A stretch of DNA of 13,226 bases from Lawsonibacter sp. Its GTDB lineage: Bacteria; Bacillota; Clostridia; Oscillospirales; Oscillospiraceae. Location of the stretch: the NCBI GenBank assembly GCA_022798155.1, contig JAAWLY010000054.1, positions 1-13,226 on the forward strand, written 5' to 3'. The notes beneath the pieces are model-generated. The model saw only the letters and a program-made list of their open reading frames with translations. It was not told where the DNA came from and did not search any database. This document shows, piece after piece, positions 1 through 8,715 of the stretch (position 1 is its first letter; each line of letters opens with the position of its first letter). The position numbers and the translations under genes were made by a program.

Positions 1-73
1 TTATAATCGCAGGAAGGGCCCTTCCTATCCTTTGCGGAGCAAAGGATAGGAAGGGCCCTTCCTGCGATTATAA
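1..73. repeat. 73-bp nested perfect palindrome downstream of addA
   Basis: Bases 1-35 are the exact reverse complement of 39-73, with GGA (36-38) as the loop. Inside each arm lies a second perfect palindrome, AGGAAGGGCCCTTCCT, at 11-26 and 48-63. The strand can therefore fold as one 35-bp hairpin. It can also fold as a four-arm cruciform: an outer stem TTATAATCGC (1-10 with 64-73), two side hairpins (11-26 and 48-63), and a central hairpin with a 9-bp stem (27-35 with 39-47). It begins at the first base of the window, so it may extend further left. It lies 31 bp past the addA stop codon and has no U-tract of the usual terminator kind. It could be a factor-independent transcript end or RNA-stabilising hairpin, a dispersed REP- or MITE-like element, or a protein-binding site. 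The symmetry is certain; the function is not known. Confidence 0.95.
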
Positions 74-104
74 TAGCACACGCAAACAGAAAATGCAACC
101 CGTT

Positions 105-3100
105 TTACAGCTCCACGGCGGTATCGGTGGCAAAAAACCACAGCACCTGCCGGTTCACCGGTTTACCCAGGATGGCGGACAGGGCCTGACTGTAAGCGGC
201 CAACTGGGAGCGGTACTCCTCCGCCCTGGCCTGTTCTCCCCCGGGAGAAATCCGGTCGCTTTTAAAGTCCACCACAGTGACGGCCTTCCCCTCCTCAAAC
301 CAGGCGTCGATGACCCCCTGGAGAAGGAGCTCCTCCCCTTTTCCCTCTGGAAAGTAGTCCAGCGCAGACACCAGAACGGAGAATTTAAACTCCCGGCGGC
401 ACTTATCCCCGGCGGCGGCCATAGCCGCCCCCAGAGGGCTGTTCAAAAAGGCGGCCAGCCGCTCCGGCTCCACAGCCTGGCGCTGAAGCGGAGTGAGAAA
501 GCCCCGCTCCGCCAGCCGGTCCAGCTCCTCCCCCACCTCCTGGGGGGTGCGGCCCGGGCCCAGGGCCAGGTACTGCATGGCCGCATGGAGGGCGGTCCCC
601 CGCTGGGCGGGGGTCAGGCCTCGTTCCTCCGCGATGAAGTTTGGGCGGGTGATGGGCTGGCCTGTCCGGGGTGGCGTGACGGCCTCCTCGGCGGCCTCCT
701 GATCCAGCGCCCTGCCCTTGATCTGGGTGGCGGTGAGTTTAGAGGGCAGATTGGCGGCGGCTAAATGGGGATAAGTCCAGCTGAGACGGGCGGCCAGGTC
801 CTCGGAGGGCTCCTCCAGCTCAGGCAGATTGGTGTAATGGCCTTCCACTTTACGTTCCTCTCCCAGTGCGGCTCCGTCCACCCAGCGGATGTCCCAGGCG
901 GGCCCCAGCCCCACCGCTGTCTGCTCCGGTAAACCGGCCAGTGCCCGGAGGGCCTCCCCCTCCGGCCGGGTGAGGGCGTGGAGCAGCACCCAGGCCCCGG
1001 TACTCTGCTGCCGCTCCAGCGTCTGGGGGGCAATGGGCAGCCCCTGGCCAATTCGAGCCAGGTCGTCCAGCCCGCCGGACAGGGTCAGTGTGAGGATCAG
1101 CTTCTCCCGGGCCCGGGTCATGGCCACATAGAGCAAACGCAGCTCCTCCGCCAGCCGCTCCCGCTCCAGCTGCCGGGCCACCGCTAGACGGGCCAGGGTG
1201 GGATACTCCACCATCCGCTCCCGCTCCAGTCCCTTGGGTCCTACCCCCAGCTCCGGATGGAACAGGACGGGCTGTTTCAGGTCCTCCCGGTTAATCTGCC
1301 GGGTCAGGCCGCATACCAGCACCACCGGTTTCTCCAATCCTTTGGAGCGGTGGATGGACAGGATGGACACCCCCTCACCTTCCCCCCGGCCGCCGGAGGC
1401 GGCTCCCAGCTTGGAACCGGCATTTTTCAGCCGGTTCAGCCGCAGGAGGAACTGGAACAGGGTACGGCATCCGCTGTCCTCCATCTGCCCGGCCAGCGCA
1501 TAAAGGGACAGAAGATTGCTCTGCCGCTCTCCGCCCCCCTCCATGGCGCCAAAGACGCCCAACAGATTGGTCTTTTCAAAGATATGCCATATGAGCTGGC
1601 GGCAGGTGCGGTCCCCCGCCCGATCACGCAGCTGCTCCAGCTGGTCCAGAAAGTTCTGGCACTCCTGGTCCCCGTTTTGGGCGGCATGGACCAGCGCACT
1701 GTAAAAGTCCCCGTCGGCCTCCGCCCGGAGCAGGGCCAGCTTGTCCCCGGAAAAACCATACACCGGAGAGCGCAGGGCGGCAATCAGGGCTATATCCTGC
1801 CGGGGGTTGTCCACAATCTGGAGGATAGACAGAGCCACATTGACCTCAGTGGTGGCGAAAAAGTCCTCTCCGCCGTCTGCGGTCCAGGGGATGCCCTCCT
1901 CATTCAGGGCTCGGAGGTAGTGGTGGAGCACTGGGCCGGGGCTGCGCAGGAGCAGCATCACATCAGAGGGGCGCACCGGGCGCAGGGCCTCCCCCTCTTC
2001 AACCATCAGCGGTTCCTCCAGCAGTTCCCGGACCCGCCGGGCGGCAAAGCGGGCCTCCAGAAGGTTTTTGTCCTCCTTCTCTCCCTCATGCTCCCCCAGA
2101 AAGGACAGGTCGATGGCGTTCAGCTCCAGGGCATAGGGGTCGGCTCCCTCCCCTCTGTCTGGACACAAAAACGGTTTCCCCGGCACCAGGGCCTGGTCGT
2201 CGGTGTAGTCCAGCTCGCCAAATTCAGTTGACATAATGCTCCGGAACAGGTCGTTGCACCCCTCCAGCACCTGGGACCGGGAGCGGAAATTGCAGGACAG
2301 CACCCGCTTTCGCGGCTCACCATCTTCCGCACGGTCCCCGTCGGCAAAATCCCGGTACTTGCGCAAAAAGATGGTGGGGTCGGCCAGCCGGAAGCGGTAG
2401 ATGGACTGCTTCACGTCGCCAACCTGAAACAGCTTCCGGCCTCCGCTGGAAATGGCATCAAAAATAGCGTTCTGCACCTGGTTGGTGTCCTGATACTCAT
2501 CTACCAGCACTTCATCGTACCGGGCGGAACAGAACCAGGCCAGCTCAGAGGGGCTTCCATCCCTGTTGGTAAGCAGCTTTACCGCAAAATGTTCCAGGTC
2601 GGAAAAATCTACCAGACCTCGGCGGGTTTTTTCCCGGGAAAAAGCCTCCTGCAGGTCCAGCACCAGGTCCATCAGTGCCTGAACCGCCGGCCTGGACAGA
2701 GCCAGTTCCTCCATCTGGGCGGCGGTATCCCCGGAAAAGGGATTCGCCGCCTGTGCCATCAGCTCCTTGCACTGGTCCCGGATCACCTTCATCTGATTTC
2801 CCGCCTGGGCCGCCCGCTCCTCCTCCATGGGACTGAGCACACTCTTCCGTTTCCGCTTCCGTCCGGCGGCGGGAAAGGGGATGGGCAGACAGCGGCAGGC
2901 TCCGTCCCAAGTGGTCTCCAGCAGCAGGGCTTCCAGCCCTTCCAGGGTGGCGGAAATGGATGGCGCGTAGTTTTGGGAGAGCAGTTCGTCCGTCTCTGCC
3001 AGCACCAGCGCCTGCCCCATCCGGGCGGCACAGAACCGGGCCTGGCGCCGGGCGTCCTCCAGCAGCAGCGCCCCCCAGGCGGTCTGGGACAGGTCAGACA

Positions 3101-3710
3101 CCCCCTCCAGCGCCCAGCGTTCCCGCTCCTCCCGCAGCCAGCGGGCGGGATCCGGATGGCTCTGCACCCGGGTAAAGATATCTGTGGCAATCTGGGCCAG
3201 CCGGCTGTCATCCCGGCCGGAGGACAGGGTGTCCACCAACTGGGCAAAGGGGCTGTCCTGGGTCAGGTTCTCATACCGCTGATCCAGTACGTCCTCCAGG
3301 GCCTGGGCCAGCAGCACCCGGCCCTCCCCCTCGTCACACAGGCGGAAATCCGGGTCCAGGTCCAGCAGATGGCCATTTTCCCGCAGGAGGGCGGCACAGA
3401 AGGAGTGGATCGTGGAGATATTTGCCCGGTAAACCAGAGTAGTCTGGCGGCGGAGATGGCGGTCGTTGGGCGTCTGCGCCAGCCGGTCAGACAGCTCCTG
3501 GGCAATTCTCCCCCGCAGCTCGGCGGCGGCGGCCTTGGTGTAGGTAATCACCAAAAAGCGGTCAATGTCGATCCCCTCGGATGTCACCCGGTCCAGCAGC
3601 CGCTCCACCAGCACCCGGGTCTTGCCCGAGCCGGCTGCCGCCGACACCAGCAGTTCCCCGCCCCGGTCGTCTACAATATTCCGTTGTTCTTCTGTCAGGG
3701 GGAAAGGCAT
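105..3710 (-). CDS. addA: ATP-dependent helicase/nuclease subunit A (AddA)
   Basis: AddA is the helicase-nuclease subunit of AddAB, the Firmicute counterpart of RecBCD. It unwinds and resects double-strand DNA ends and prepares 3' single strands for RecA. The 1201-aa length is close to the family norm of about 1200-1250. UvrD-type helicase motifs appear in order: Walker A AGSGKT near residues 26-31, the Walker B region VDEYQD at 403-408, then QVGDVKQSIYRF, CNFRSR, IHRSKGLE and LLYVAMTRAREKL. A RecB-type nuclease domain closes the protein: GTALH (His1042), GVID (Asp1135) and VVDFKSD (Asp1148, Lys1150), followed by EEYRSQLAAY. The start at 3710 follows GAGAGGAG about 9 bases upstream and places TEEQ just ahead of Walker A, as expected. 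The gene lies 51 bp beyond the pyridoxamine kinase and is the last gene of the addB cluster. Both the helicase and nuclease centres look intact. Confidence 0.97.
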   Translation of the reverse strand: MPFPLTEEQRNIVDDRGGELLVSAAAGSGKTRVLVERLLDRVTSEGIDIDRFLVITYTKAAAAELRGRIAQELSDRLAQTPNDRHLRRQTTLVYRANISTIHSFCAALLRENGHLLDLDPDFRLCDEGEGRVLLAQALEDVLDQRYENLTQDSPFAQLVDTLSSGRDDSRLAQIATDIFTRVQSHPDPARWLREERERWALEGVSDLSQTAWGALLLEDARRQARFCAARMGQALVLAETDELLSQNYAPSISATLEGLEALLLETTWDGACRCLPIPFPAAGRKRKRKSVLSPMEEERAAQAGNQMKVIRDQCKELMAQAANPFSGDTAAQMEELALSRPAVQALMDLVLDLQEAFSREKTRRGLVDFSDLEHFAVKLLTNRDGSPSELAWFCSARYDEVLVDEYQDTNQVQNAIFDAISSGGRKLFQVGDVKQSIYRFRLADPTIFLRKYRDFADGDRAEDGEPRKRVLSCNFRSRSQVLEGCNDLFRSIMSTEFGELDYTDDQALVPGKPFLCPDRGEGADPYALELNAIDLSFLGEHEGEKEDKNLLEARFAARRVRELLEEPLMVEEGEALRPVRPSDVMLLLRSPGPVLHHYLRALNEEGIPWTADGGEDFFATTEVNVALSILQIVDNPRQDIALIAALRSPVYGFSGDKLALLRAEADGDFYSALVHAAQNGDQECQNFLDQLEQLRDRAGDRTCRQLIWHIFEKTNLLGVFGAMEGGGERQSNLLSLYALAGQMEDSGCRTLFQFLLRLNRLKNAGSKLGAASGGRGEGEGVSILSIHRSKGLEKPVVLVCGLTRQINREDLKQPVLFHPELGVGPKGLERERMVEYPTLARLAVARQLERERLAEELRLLYVAMTRAREKLILTLTLSGGLDDLARIGQGLPIAPQTLERQQSTGAWVLLHALTRPEGEALRALAGLPEQTAVGLGPAWDIRWVDGAALGEERKVEGHYTNLPELEEPSEDLAARLSWTYPHLAAANLPSKLTATQIKGRALDQEAAEEAVTPPRTGQPITRPNFIAEERGLTPAQRGTALHAAMQYLALGPGRTPQEVGEELDRLAERGFLTPLQRQAVEPERLAAFLNSPLGAAMAAAGDKCRREFKFSVLVSALDYFPEGKGEELLLQGVIDAWFEEGKAVTVVDFKSDRISPGGEQARAEEYRSQLAAYSQALSAILGKPVNRQVLWFFATDTAVEL

Positions 3711-3761
3711 GGGGAAACACTCCTCTCACGTCATGTGGCGCACGGGCTCCGCCTCCACAAA

Positions 3762-4595
3762 TTACTCCGTCAACACGCTTAAATACTTCTCGATGCGGAT
3801 GCCGTTGTTCCGCTCCACTACATCCTGTTCCATAAAAATCAGCTGTTCCAGCAGGTCCACCGCCCGCTTCACCGCCTGGGGCAGCGATCTCCCTTTCAGC
3901 AGCTCACCGGTGAACAGAGAGGTGAAAATGTCGCCGGTGCCCGGGAAATGGGCCTTGATAAAGCGGTATGGGACGGTAAAATACTCCCCGGTTTTGCCGT
4001 CAAAGCCCCAGACCACGTACCGGCCTCTCTCCTTTTCCCGGCCGCTGGTGATTACCGCCGATTTGGGACCGCAGGCCAGCAGGCCGTCCAGCACCCGGCG
4101 GGCCTCTTCATCCGTAAGAAACTCCTCCCCCAGGGATTGCCCGGAGAGAAACTCCGCCTCGGTCAGGTTAGGGACAATCACATCCGAGCCCCGGATAAAC
4201 CGGCGCATATTGTCCACCGTCTCCTGGGTGGAGCCGTTATACAGCTTTCCGCCGTCCCCCATGATGGGGTCGGTGACCACCAGGAAGCCCTCCTTCCGCT
4301 GGCTGTCAATCAAATCTCGGAGCAGGTCCACCTGGTCCGCCGAGGCCAAAAAACCGGTGGTCATACAGTCAAACTGGAACCCCAGCTCTTTCCAGACCTG
4401 GACGGTCTGCTTCATATAGGCTGTGGTGTCCAGGACAGAAAATCTGCCATAGTCGAAATTGTTGGACACCAGGGCGGTGGGCAGATTGTAGACGCTGTGG
4501 CCCATGTTGGACAAGATGGGCAGCATCCCCGCCAGGCCCATCTTGCCGTAGCCGGGCATGTCGCCGATGATGAGGATATTCTTGCTGCTTTCCAT
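3762..4595 (-). CDS. Pyridoxamine/pyridoxal kinase (ribokinase superfamily)
   Basis: The 277-aa product is a vitamin B6 salvage kinase that phosphorylates the 5' hydroxyl of pyridoxal, pyridoxamine or pyridoxine with ATP, in the cytosol. Visible family marks are GDMPGYGK near the N-terminus (residues 11-18), NNFDYGRF at 45-52, DPIMGDGG at 109-116, NLTEAE at 143-148, and the anion hole with catalytic Asp in PGTGD (Asp222). These fit the PdxY-like pyridoxamine kinase group common in Clostridia better than ThiD or sugar kinases. The exact preferred vitamer cannot be read from sequence. The start at 4595 has AAGAAGG about 7 bases upstream. The gene begins 13 bases after the hydrolase stop and ends 51 bases before addA, so it is probably cotranscribed with them. 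No functional link to DNA repair is evident. Confidence 0.92.
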   Translation of the reverse strand: MESSKNILIIGDMPGYGKMGLAGMLPILSNMGHSVYNLPTALVSNNFDYGRFSVLDTTAYMKQTVQVWKELGFQFDCMTTGFLASADQVDLLRDLIDSQRKEGFLVVTDPIMGDGGKLYNGSTQETVDNMRRFIRGSDVIVPNLTEAEFLSGQSLGEEFLTDEEARRVLDGLLACGPKSAVITSGREKERGRYVVWGFDGKTGEYFTVPYRFIKAHFPGTGDIFTSLFTGELLKGRSLPQAVKRAVDLLEQLIFMEQDVVERNNGIRIEKYLSVLTE

Positions 4596-4608
4596 AAAAA
4601 GACCTTCT

Positions 4609-5289
4609 TTACAACTCTAAAAATTTCAAAACAACCGGGTTAAACGCCTGCCAGTTCCGTCGGGCCACAAAGTGGTCGCCGGGGAGGATAGCCAGCTGGC
4701 TGTTTGGGATGGAGCTGGCTATCAGCCGGCTGTGGCGCTCCCGGATCATATCCCTCTCCCCTGCCACCACCAGGGTGGGCATGGTCAGGGCGGACAGAGA
4801 CTCCGGTTTGATGTGGGGCTGGGTGGTCATCAGGTCCAGAAGCTCCCACTTGGGCTGGGCCTTCTTGTCCAGGCGGCGGATAACCTGAAGCAGCCCCCAG
4901 CCCAGAACGATAGGGACCTGGGTGGACAGCTTCACCCCGGCGGGGTACAAATCGGCCCCGTTCAGCACCAACTTTTCCACATACTCCGGGTACTGCAAGG
5001 CAAACAGCAGGGCGATGTTAGCCCCGTCAGAGAAGCCCAACAGGTGGCAGCGCCTGATCTCCCTGCTGTCCAGGAACCCCTTCAGGTCCTGGGCAAACTG
5101 CTCCAGGGTGAAGGGGGCCGTCCCTCGGGGGGAGCTGCCGTGCCCCCGGGTGTCCAGGGCAATCACCTGGTATTGCTCAGAAAAAGGCCCCATCTGGCGC
5201 TTGAAGTAGGTGTTGTCCTCCCCGTTACCGTGGAGCATCACCAGGGGAAACCCCTGCCCGGCAATGGTATAATTGAGTTGAATGTCCAT
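4609..5289 (-). CDS. Alpha/beta hydrolase fold protein
   Basis: The 226-aa product is a soluble serine hydrolase of the alpha/beta fold with no signal peptide. A full catalytic triad can be placed: nucleophile Ser87 in GFSDGAN, an acid in VVAGERD (Asp180), and His206 in PGDHF. The oxyanion-hole motif HGNGE is at 20-24, and DTRGHGSS at 46-53 is typical of the fold. There is no large lid insertion, and the overall look resembles small esterase or BioH/YcjY-like hydrolases. The substrate cannot be inferred. Its ATG comes only 3 bases after the addB stop codon, and its ribosome site (GGAGGGAG) lies inside the last codons of addB, so translation is probably coupled to addB. A 13-base gap separates it from the downstream pyridoxamine kinase gene. 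Confidence 0.9.
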   Translation of the reverse strand: MDIQLNYTIAGQGFPLVMLHGNGEDNTYFKRQMGPFSEQYQVIALDTRGHGSSPRGTAPFTLEQFAQDLKGFLDSREIRRCHLLGFSDGANIALLFALQYPEYVEKLVLNGADLYPAGVKLSTQVPIVLGWGLLQVIRRLDKKAQPKWELLDLMTTQPHIKPESLSALTMPTLVVAGERDMIRERHSRLIASSIPNSQLAILPGDHFVARRNWQAFNPVVLKFLEL

Positions 5290-5292
5290 ATG

Positions 5293-8200
5293 TCATTCTC
5301 CCTCCACCTGCTCCCAAAATTCCTCCGCGCTTACATAGGGCAGCCAGCGCTTGCAGTCGCCCCCCCGGCCAGGCTCAAAGTGGCAGGCGGCGGCGTAGTC
5401 GCAAAAGCGGCAGGCGTTTTTCTCCGGGCCCCGCCAGAAGGGGTCGGCGGCAATGCTCCCTGACGCCAGCTCCCGGCAGATGTCCTCCAGCACCAGCTGG
5501 ATATGCCGGCCCAGCTTACCCAGCTGCTCGGCGGAGGCCAGCGCCTCGCCGGAAATTTCCCCTGTGGACTTGCTTACCTTCAGCGGAAGGAAGCGATATC
5601 CGCCCTCTTCGCGGGCCTCCATAGCATCCAACACATTCGGGTCGTTCACCACTAGCCCGCGGCGGGTCAGCTCCTTGTCCACTTTTCTCTGCAGTTCCTC
5701 GTCGCTCATGGCCCGGCTGCCTCGGATTACCGCCTCCCGGGCGGGGAGATACAGTACTCCGTCCCCCTCCACTGGCAGTCCGTAGAGTGCCTGGCCCTTC
5801 TCCTCCAGCGTGAAGAGGTAGAGCAGCATCTGCAATCCCAGCCCGTTCCACACCTCAGTCAGGTCAAAGGTCTTTCGGCCCGTTTTGTAGTCTACCACAC
5901 GGAGATGCAGCCTGCCGTCATCCACCCAGCCGTCCACCCGGTCCACAAAGCCGGTAACGCTGATGGTAACGCCGTCGTATGTCAGTTCCACCGGAGGCAG
6001 AGCGGGCTTTTCACCGTCCTGCCCCCTGCCAAAACCCAGCTCAAAGGAGATGGGCTTGAACTTAGAACTCATCAGCTCCTCGGCCACGTTGTCCACCACC
6101 GCCTGGACGGTGCGGAGCAGCCGACGGAACAGATACTGAAACCGAGGGCTCTGTCCCTCCAGGCCCCCCAGCTCTTCCGCCACATAGCGCTTTACTGCCT
6201 CACGGGTCAGCCTGTGCAGCCGCTTTTTCCGCTCCTCCTCCGCCATACCGGGAATGGCGGTCTGGGCAAATATGGGGTCCTGGAGAACATGCTCCAGCAC
6301 ATAGTGGACAAAGGTGCCGTATTCAGGGGCTGTAAAGCCAGCAGGTTTGCGGGGTTCCGCCGCCAGGCCGTAGCGCATGAAGTAGGAGAAATGGCAGGAT
6401 TTGTACTTGTCCATTCGAGAGGCGGACATGGCCACCCGTCTGCCATACAGCCGGTCCACCGCCTGACGGGACAGCCTTCCCCGCTCCCAGGCGGCGGCCC
6501 GGTCCAGCCGGGCCACCTGCTCCCCAAACCCAGGGAGCTGTTCCAGGGCCCGCCGGGCGCTTTTGCTCCGCCCCGCCTGTTCCAGGGCGGGGAGCAGGGC
6601 CTCCAGGCGGAAGGAGCCCTTTAAATCCTCCTCCCGCACTGGCTTTAAATCAGAAAACAGCAGCCTGAGCCGGCCCACCAAAAAACTGGGGCGGCACTCC
6701 TCGCCCTCCGGCCCCTGGACGGGCCAACTGACCACCAGCCTTTGGCTGGGCTGAGCACAGATCTGATAGATGGTGGTCATCTCCCGGTAAAGCAGCTCCC
6801 GCTGGGACTGAGCCAGTTCCAGGCCGTAACCGGCCAGCAGTGCCCGGTCGTCATCAGAGAGCAGTCCGGGGGATGTCCCTGCCTGGGGCAGAGAGGCGTC
6901 GTCCGCCCCCAGGAGAAAGAGCGCCTTCACCCGGCGGCCGGTCTGTCTGGTGGTCTCTCCCGCCGTCACCCGGTCCAGGGAGACGGGGATAGTGCCCACG
7001 TCGTACTGAGACAGCACCAGCCGGAACAGCAGAGAAAATTCCTCCAGCTCCATAGGGGCCTCCCCCAGCAGACGGGCGCACTGCTCCAGACCGCCGCACA
7101 GGATATCCCACAACTGGCGGTACTCCTCCGCCAGGGCGGGGTCTCCCCGCTGAGCCAGGGCGTCCACCCGCTCCTCCAGCCGCTTGGGCAGGCCGATCTC
7201 CTCCAGAAAACTGTAAAGGGAAATTGCTTGTCCCCTTCCTGTTTTATCCTTATTCTTCCGCAATGCTTCCAGAGGGGCGGTCACCCGCCGCCGGGCAGAC
7301 TCCACCCGGGCCAGCAGAGCCCGGTCCTCCTCCGTCCAGCTCACGCCGTAGCCCTTGGGGTGCCAGGGCCAGTCCTTGCCCTGAGTCCAGCGGCTCCCCC
7401 GGACGTCCCACTTCAAAACGTAGTTCTCCAGCAGGTCAATGTCCTCTTGAGGCAGGTCAGTAAGGCCGGTTTTTAAGTAGCGGAAAACGTCGTCATACCG
7501 ATATCCCCCCGCCGTGGTTTCCAGGGCAGCGGTGACCAGGGCCAGCACCGGCTTTTCTAAAATATCCGTCATGACGGAGGAGAACACCGGCACCCCATAC
7601 CGGCCAAAGACCGACTCCACCAGATCCCGGTAGACTCCATAATTGCGGGCCACCACGCCAATGTCCCGAAAGCGGTACCCCTCCTCCCGGACCAGGCGCA
7701 GAATGCGGGCGGAGGTCCACTCCACCTCGCCGCGGGGGTTGGAGGCCTGAAACAGCTCTACAGCGCCATCACAACAGATTGGGGTCACGCTGTACTCTCC
7801 AAACAGAGTCTTTTCCAGATGGACCAGCGGCTCCGCCTTTCCGGCGTGGCTAGTGGCAAGGCGTTCTACTTCACAGGTATTTCCCGCCTCCCGGGCCAGC
7901 TGCAGCAGCTTGTTGGCGGTGCGCCAGGCTGGGGAAAAGACGCTCTCCCCATCCTCCTCCAAGCGGCCGCAGGTGAGGGCCACCGTCATAGAGTGTCCCT
8001 GGTCCAGGAGGATGGACAGCAGTTGGCTCTGCTGGGGGGTAAAATCGGTAAAGCCGTCCAGCCAGAAGTCCATTCCCTCCCCCCAGCGGCTCTCCCGCAG
8101 CTTGTCCGCCGCCCGGGTCAGCCGGTCTCGGGGGTCCAGGGCAATCTGGTTGGTCAGCGCCTGATACTCCCCAAAAATAAGCCCCAGATCCTGGAGCTTA

Positions 8201-8643
8201 TCCCCCTCCGGCCCTGAAGACTCCTGCCCCGCCCGGATCAGCAGCTCCGGCGGGACACAGCAGCTTTTCAGCTCGTCCGCCGTGGCCAGCAGGGAGGTGA
8301 GGAAGGCGGGCCGCTTGGAGGGCCGGCCGTAGACCTTCAGCCCTGGGGCCGCCTTCTGCACCGCCCGGTACATCAGCAGCAGCCGGCCGCCGCCATCCAG
8401 CTCTTCCTCCCCCAGACCGCCGGCCTTTTGGAAAATACGGTTGGCCAAGCGGCTGAAAGACAGCACCTCCGCCCGCAGGTTGATCTGAGGGCTACCTATA
8501 GCGCACAGCGCCCGCTCCGTCTCGTGGGACTGCTGTTCGGGCACCAGCAGCACCTGGAGACGCCCCTCCCCCGCCTGAGACAGGCGGTTCAGTACCGCTG
8601 TGGTCTTTCCGGACCCGGCCCGGCCCAAGAGCAGCTTGAACAT
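5293..8643 (-). CDS. addB: ATP-dependent helicase/nuclease subunit B (AddB)
   Basis: AddB is the partner subunit of AddA. It carries the second nuclease domain and an iron-sulfur cluster, and takes part in Chi recognition in characterised relatives. The product is 1116 aa from the start chosen here. The Walker A motif GRAGSGKT is at residues 7-14. The C-terminal nuclease has GFVDRVD (Asp901/Asp904) and VVDYKT (Asp918, Lys920). The four cysteines expected to hold a [4Fe-4S] cluster are all present: Cys750 in YKSCHFSYF, then Cys1078, Cys1081 and Cys1087 in the CRFCDYAAAC segment. An ATG nine codons further upstream is possible but lacks support. The start at 8643 has GAGGAGGG with a 7-base spacer and begins MFKLLLGRAGSGK, as in the family. 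It is the first gene of the addB-hydrolase-kinase-addA cluster and lies just past the guaB terminator. Confidence 0.96.
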   Translation of the reverse strand: MFKLLLGRAGSGKTTAVLNRLSQAGEGRLQVLLVPEQQSHETERALCAIGSPQINLRAEVLSFSRLANRIFQKAGGLGEEELDGGGRLLLMYRAVQKAAPGLKVYGRPSKRPAFLTSLLATADELKSCCVPPELLIRAGQESSGPEGDKLQDLGLIFGEYQALTNQIALDPRDRLTRAADKLRESRWGEGMDFWLDGFTDFTPQQSQLLSILLDQGHSMTVALTCGRLEEDGESVFSPAWRTANKLLQLAREAGNTCEVERLATSHAGKAEPLVHLEKTLFGEYSVTPICCDGAVELFQASNPRGEVEWTSARILRLVREEGYRFRDIGVVARNYGVYRDLVESVFGRYGVPVFSSVMTDILEKPVLALVTAALETTAGGYRYDDVFRYLKTGLTDLPQEDIDLLENYVLKWDVRGSRWTQGKDWPWHPKGYGVSWTEEDRALLARVESARRRVTAPLEALRKNKDKTGRGQAISLYSFLEEIGLPKRLEERVDALAQRGDPALAEEYRQLWDILCGGLEQCARLLGEAPMELEEFSLLFRLVLSQYDVGTIPVSLDRVTAGETTRQTGRRVKALFLLGADDASLPQAGTSPGLLSDDDRALLAGYGLELAQSQRELLYREMTTIYQICAQPSQRLVVSWPVQGPEGEECRPSFLVGRLRLLFSDLKPVREEDLKGSFRLEALLPALEQAGRSKSARRALEQLPGFGEQVARLDRAAAWERGRLSRQAVDRLYGRRVAMSASRMDKYKSCHFSYFMRYGLAAEPRKPAGFTAPEYGTFVHYVLEHVLQDPIFAQTAIPGMAEEERKKRLHRLTREAVKRYVAEELGGLEGQSPRFQYLFRRLLRTVQAVVDNVAEELMSSKFKPISFELGFGRGQDGEKPALPPVELTYDGVTISVTGFVDRVDGWVDDGRLHLRVVDYKTGRKTFDLTEVWNGLGLQMLLYLFTLEEKGQALYGLPVEGDGVLYLPAREAVIRGSRAMSDEELQRKVDKELTRRGLVVNDPNVLDAMEAREEGGYRFLPLKVSKSTGEISGEALASAEQLGKLGRHIQLVLEDICRELASGSIAADPFWRGPEKNACRFCDYAAACHFEPGRGGDCKRWLPYVSAEEFWEQVEGE

Positions 8644-8650
8644 GTGGTTT

Positions 8651-8658
8651 CCCTCCTC
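8651..8658 (-). promoter_or_regulatory. addB ribosome binding site
   Basis: GAGGAGGG on the minus strand lies 7 bases before the ATG at 8641-8643. It decides the addB start in favour of 8643 over the in-frame upstream ATG at 8670, which falls right against the U-tract of the guaB terminator. Confidence 0.85.
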
Positions 8659-8668
8659 TTTGCCCCAC

Positions 8669-8705
8669 AAAAAAGCGGGCCGTGCCGGTTTTTGGCACGG
8701 CCCGC
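8669..8705 (-). terminator. Intrinsic terminator after guaB
   Basis: A perfect 12-bp GC-rich stem pairs 8675-8686 with 8694-8705 around a 7-base loop. On the minus strand it is followed directly by six T residues (8669-8674). It lies 10 bases past the guaB stop codon and ends about 10 bases before the addB ribosome site, so it should stop most guaB transcription ahead of addB. Confidence 0.93.
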
Positions 8706-8715
8706 GGGGACGGCA

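Noticed and set aside
2589..3782. A long plus-strand open frame of 397 codons opposite addA.
   Set aside because: It is antisense to intact, motif-bearing addA, is rich in Gly, Gln and Pro, and shows no recognisable fold or credible ribosome site.
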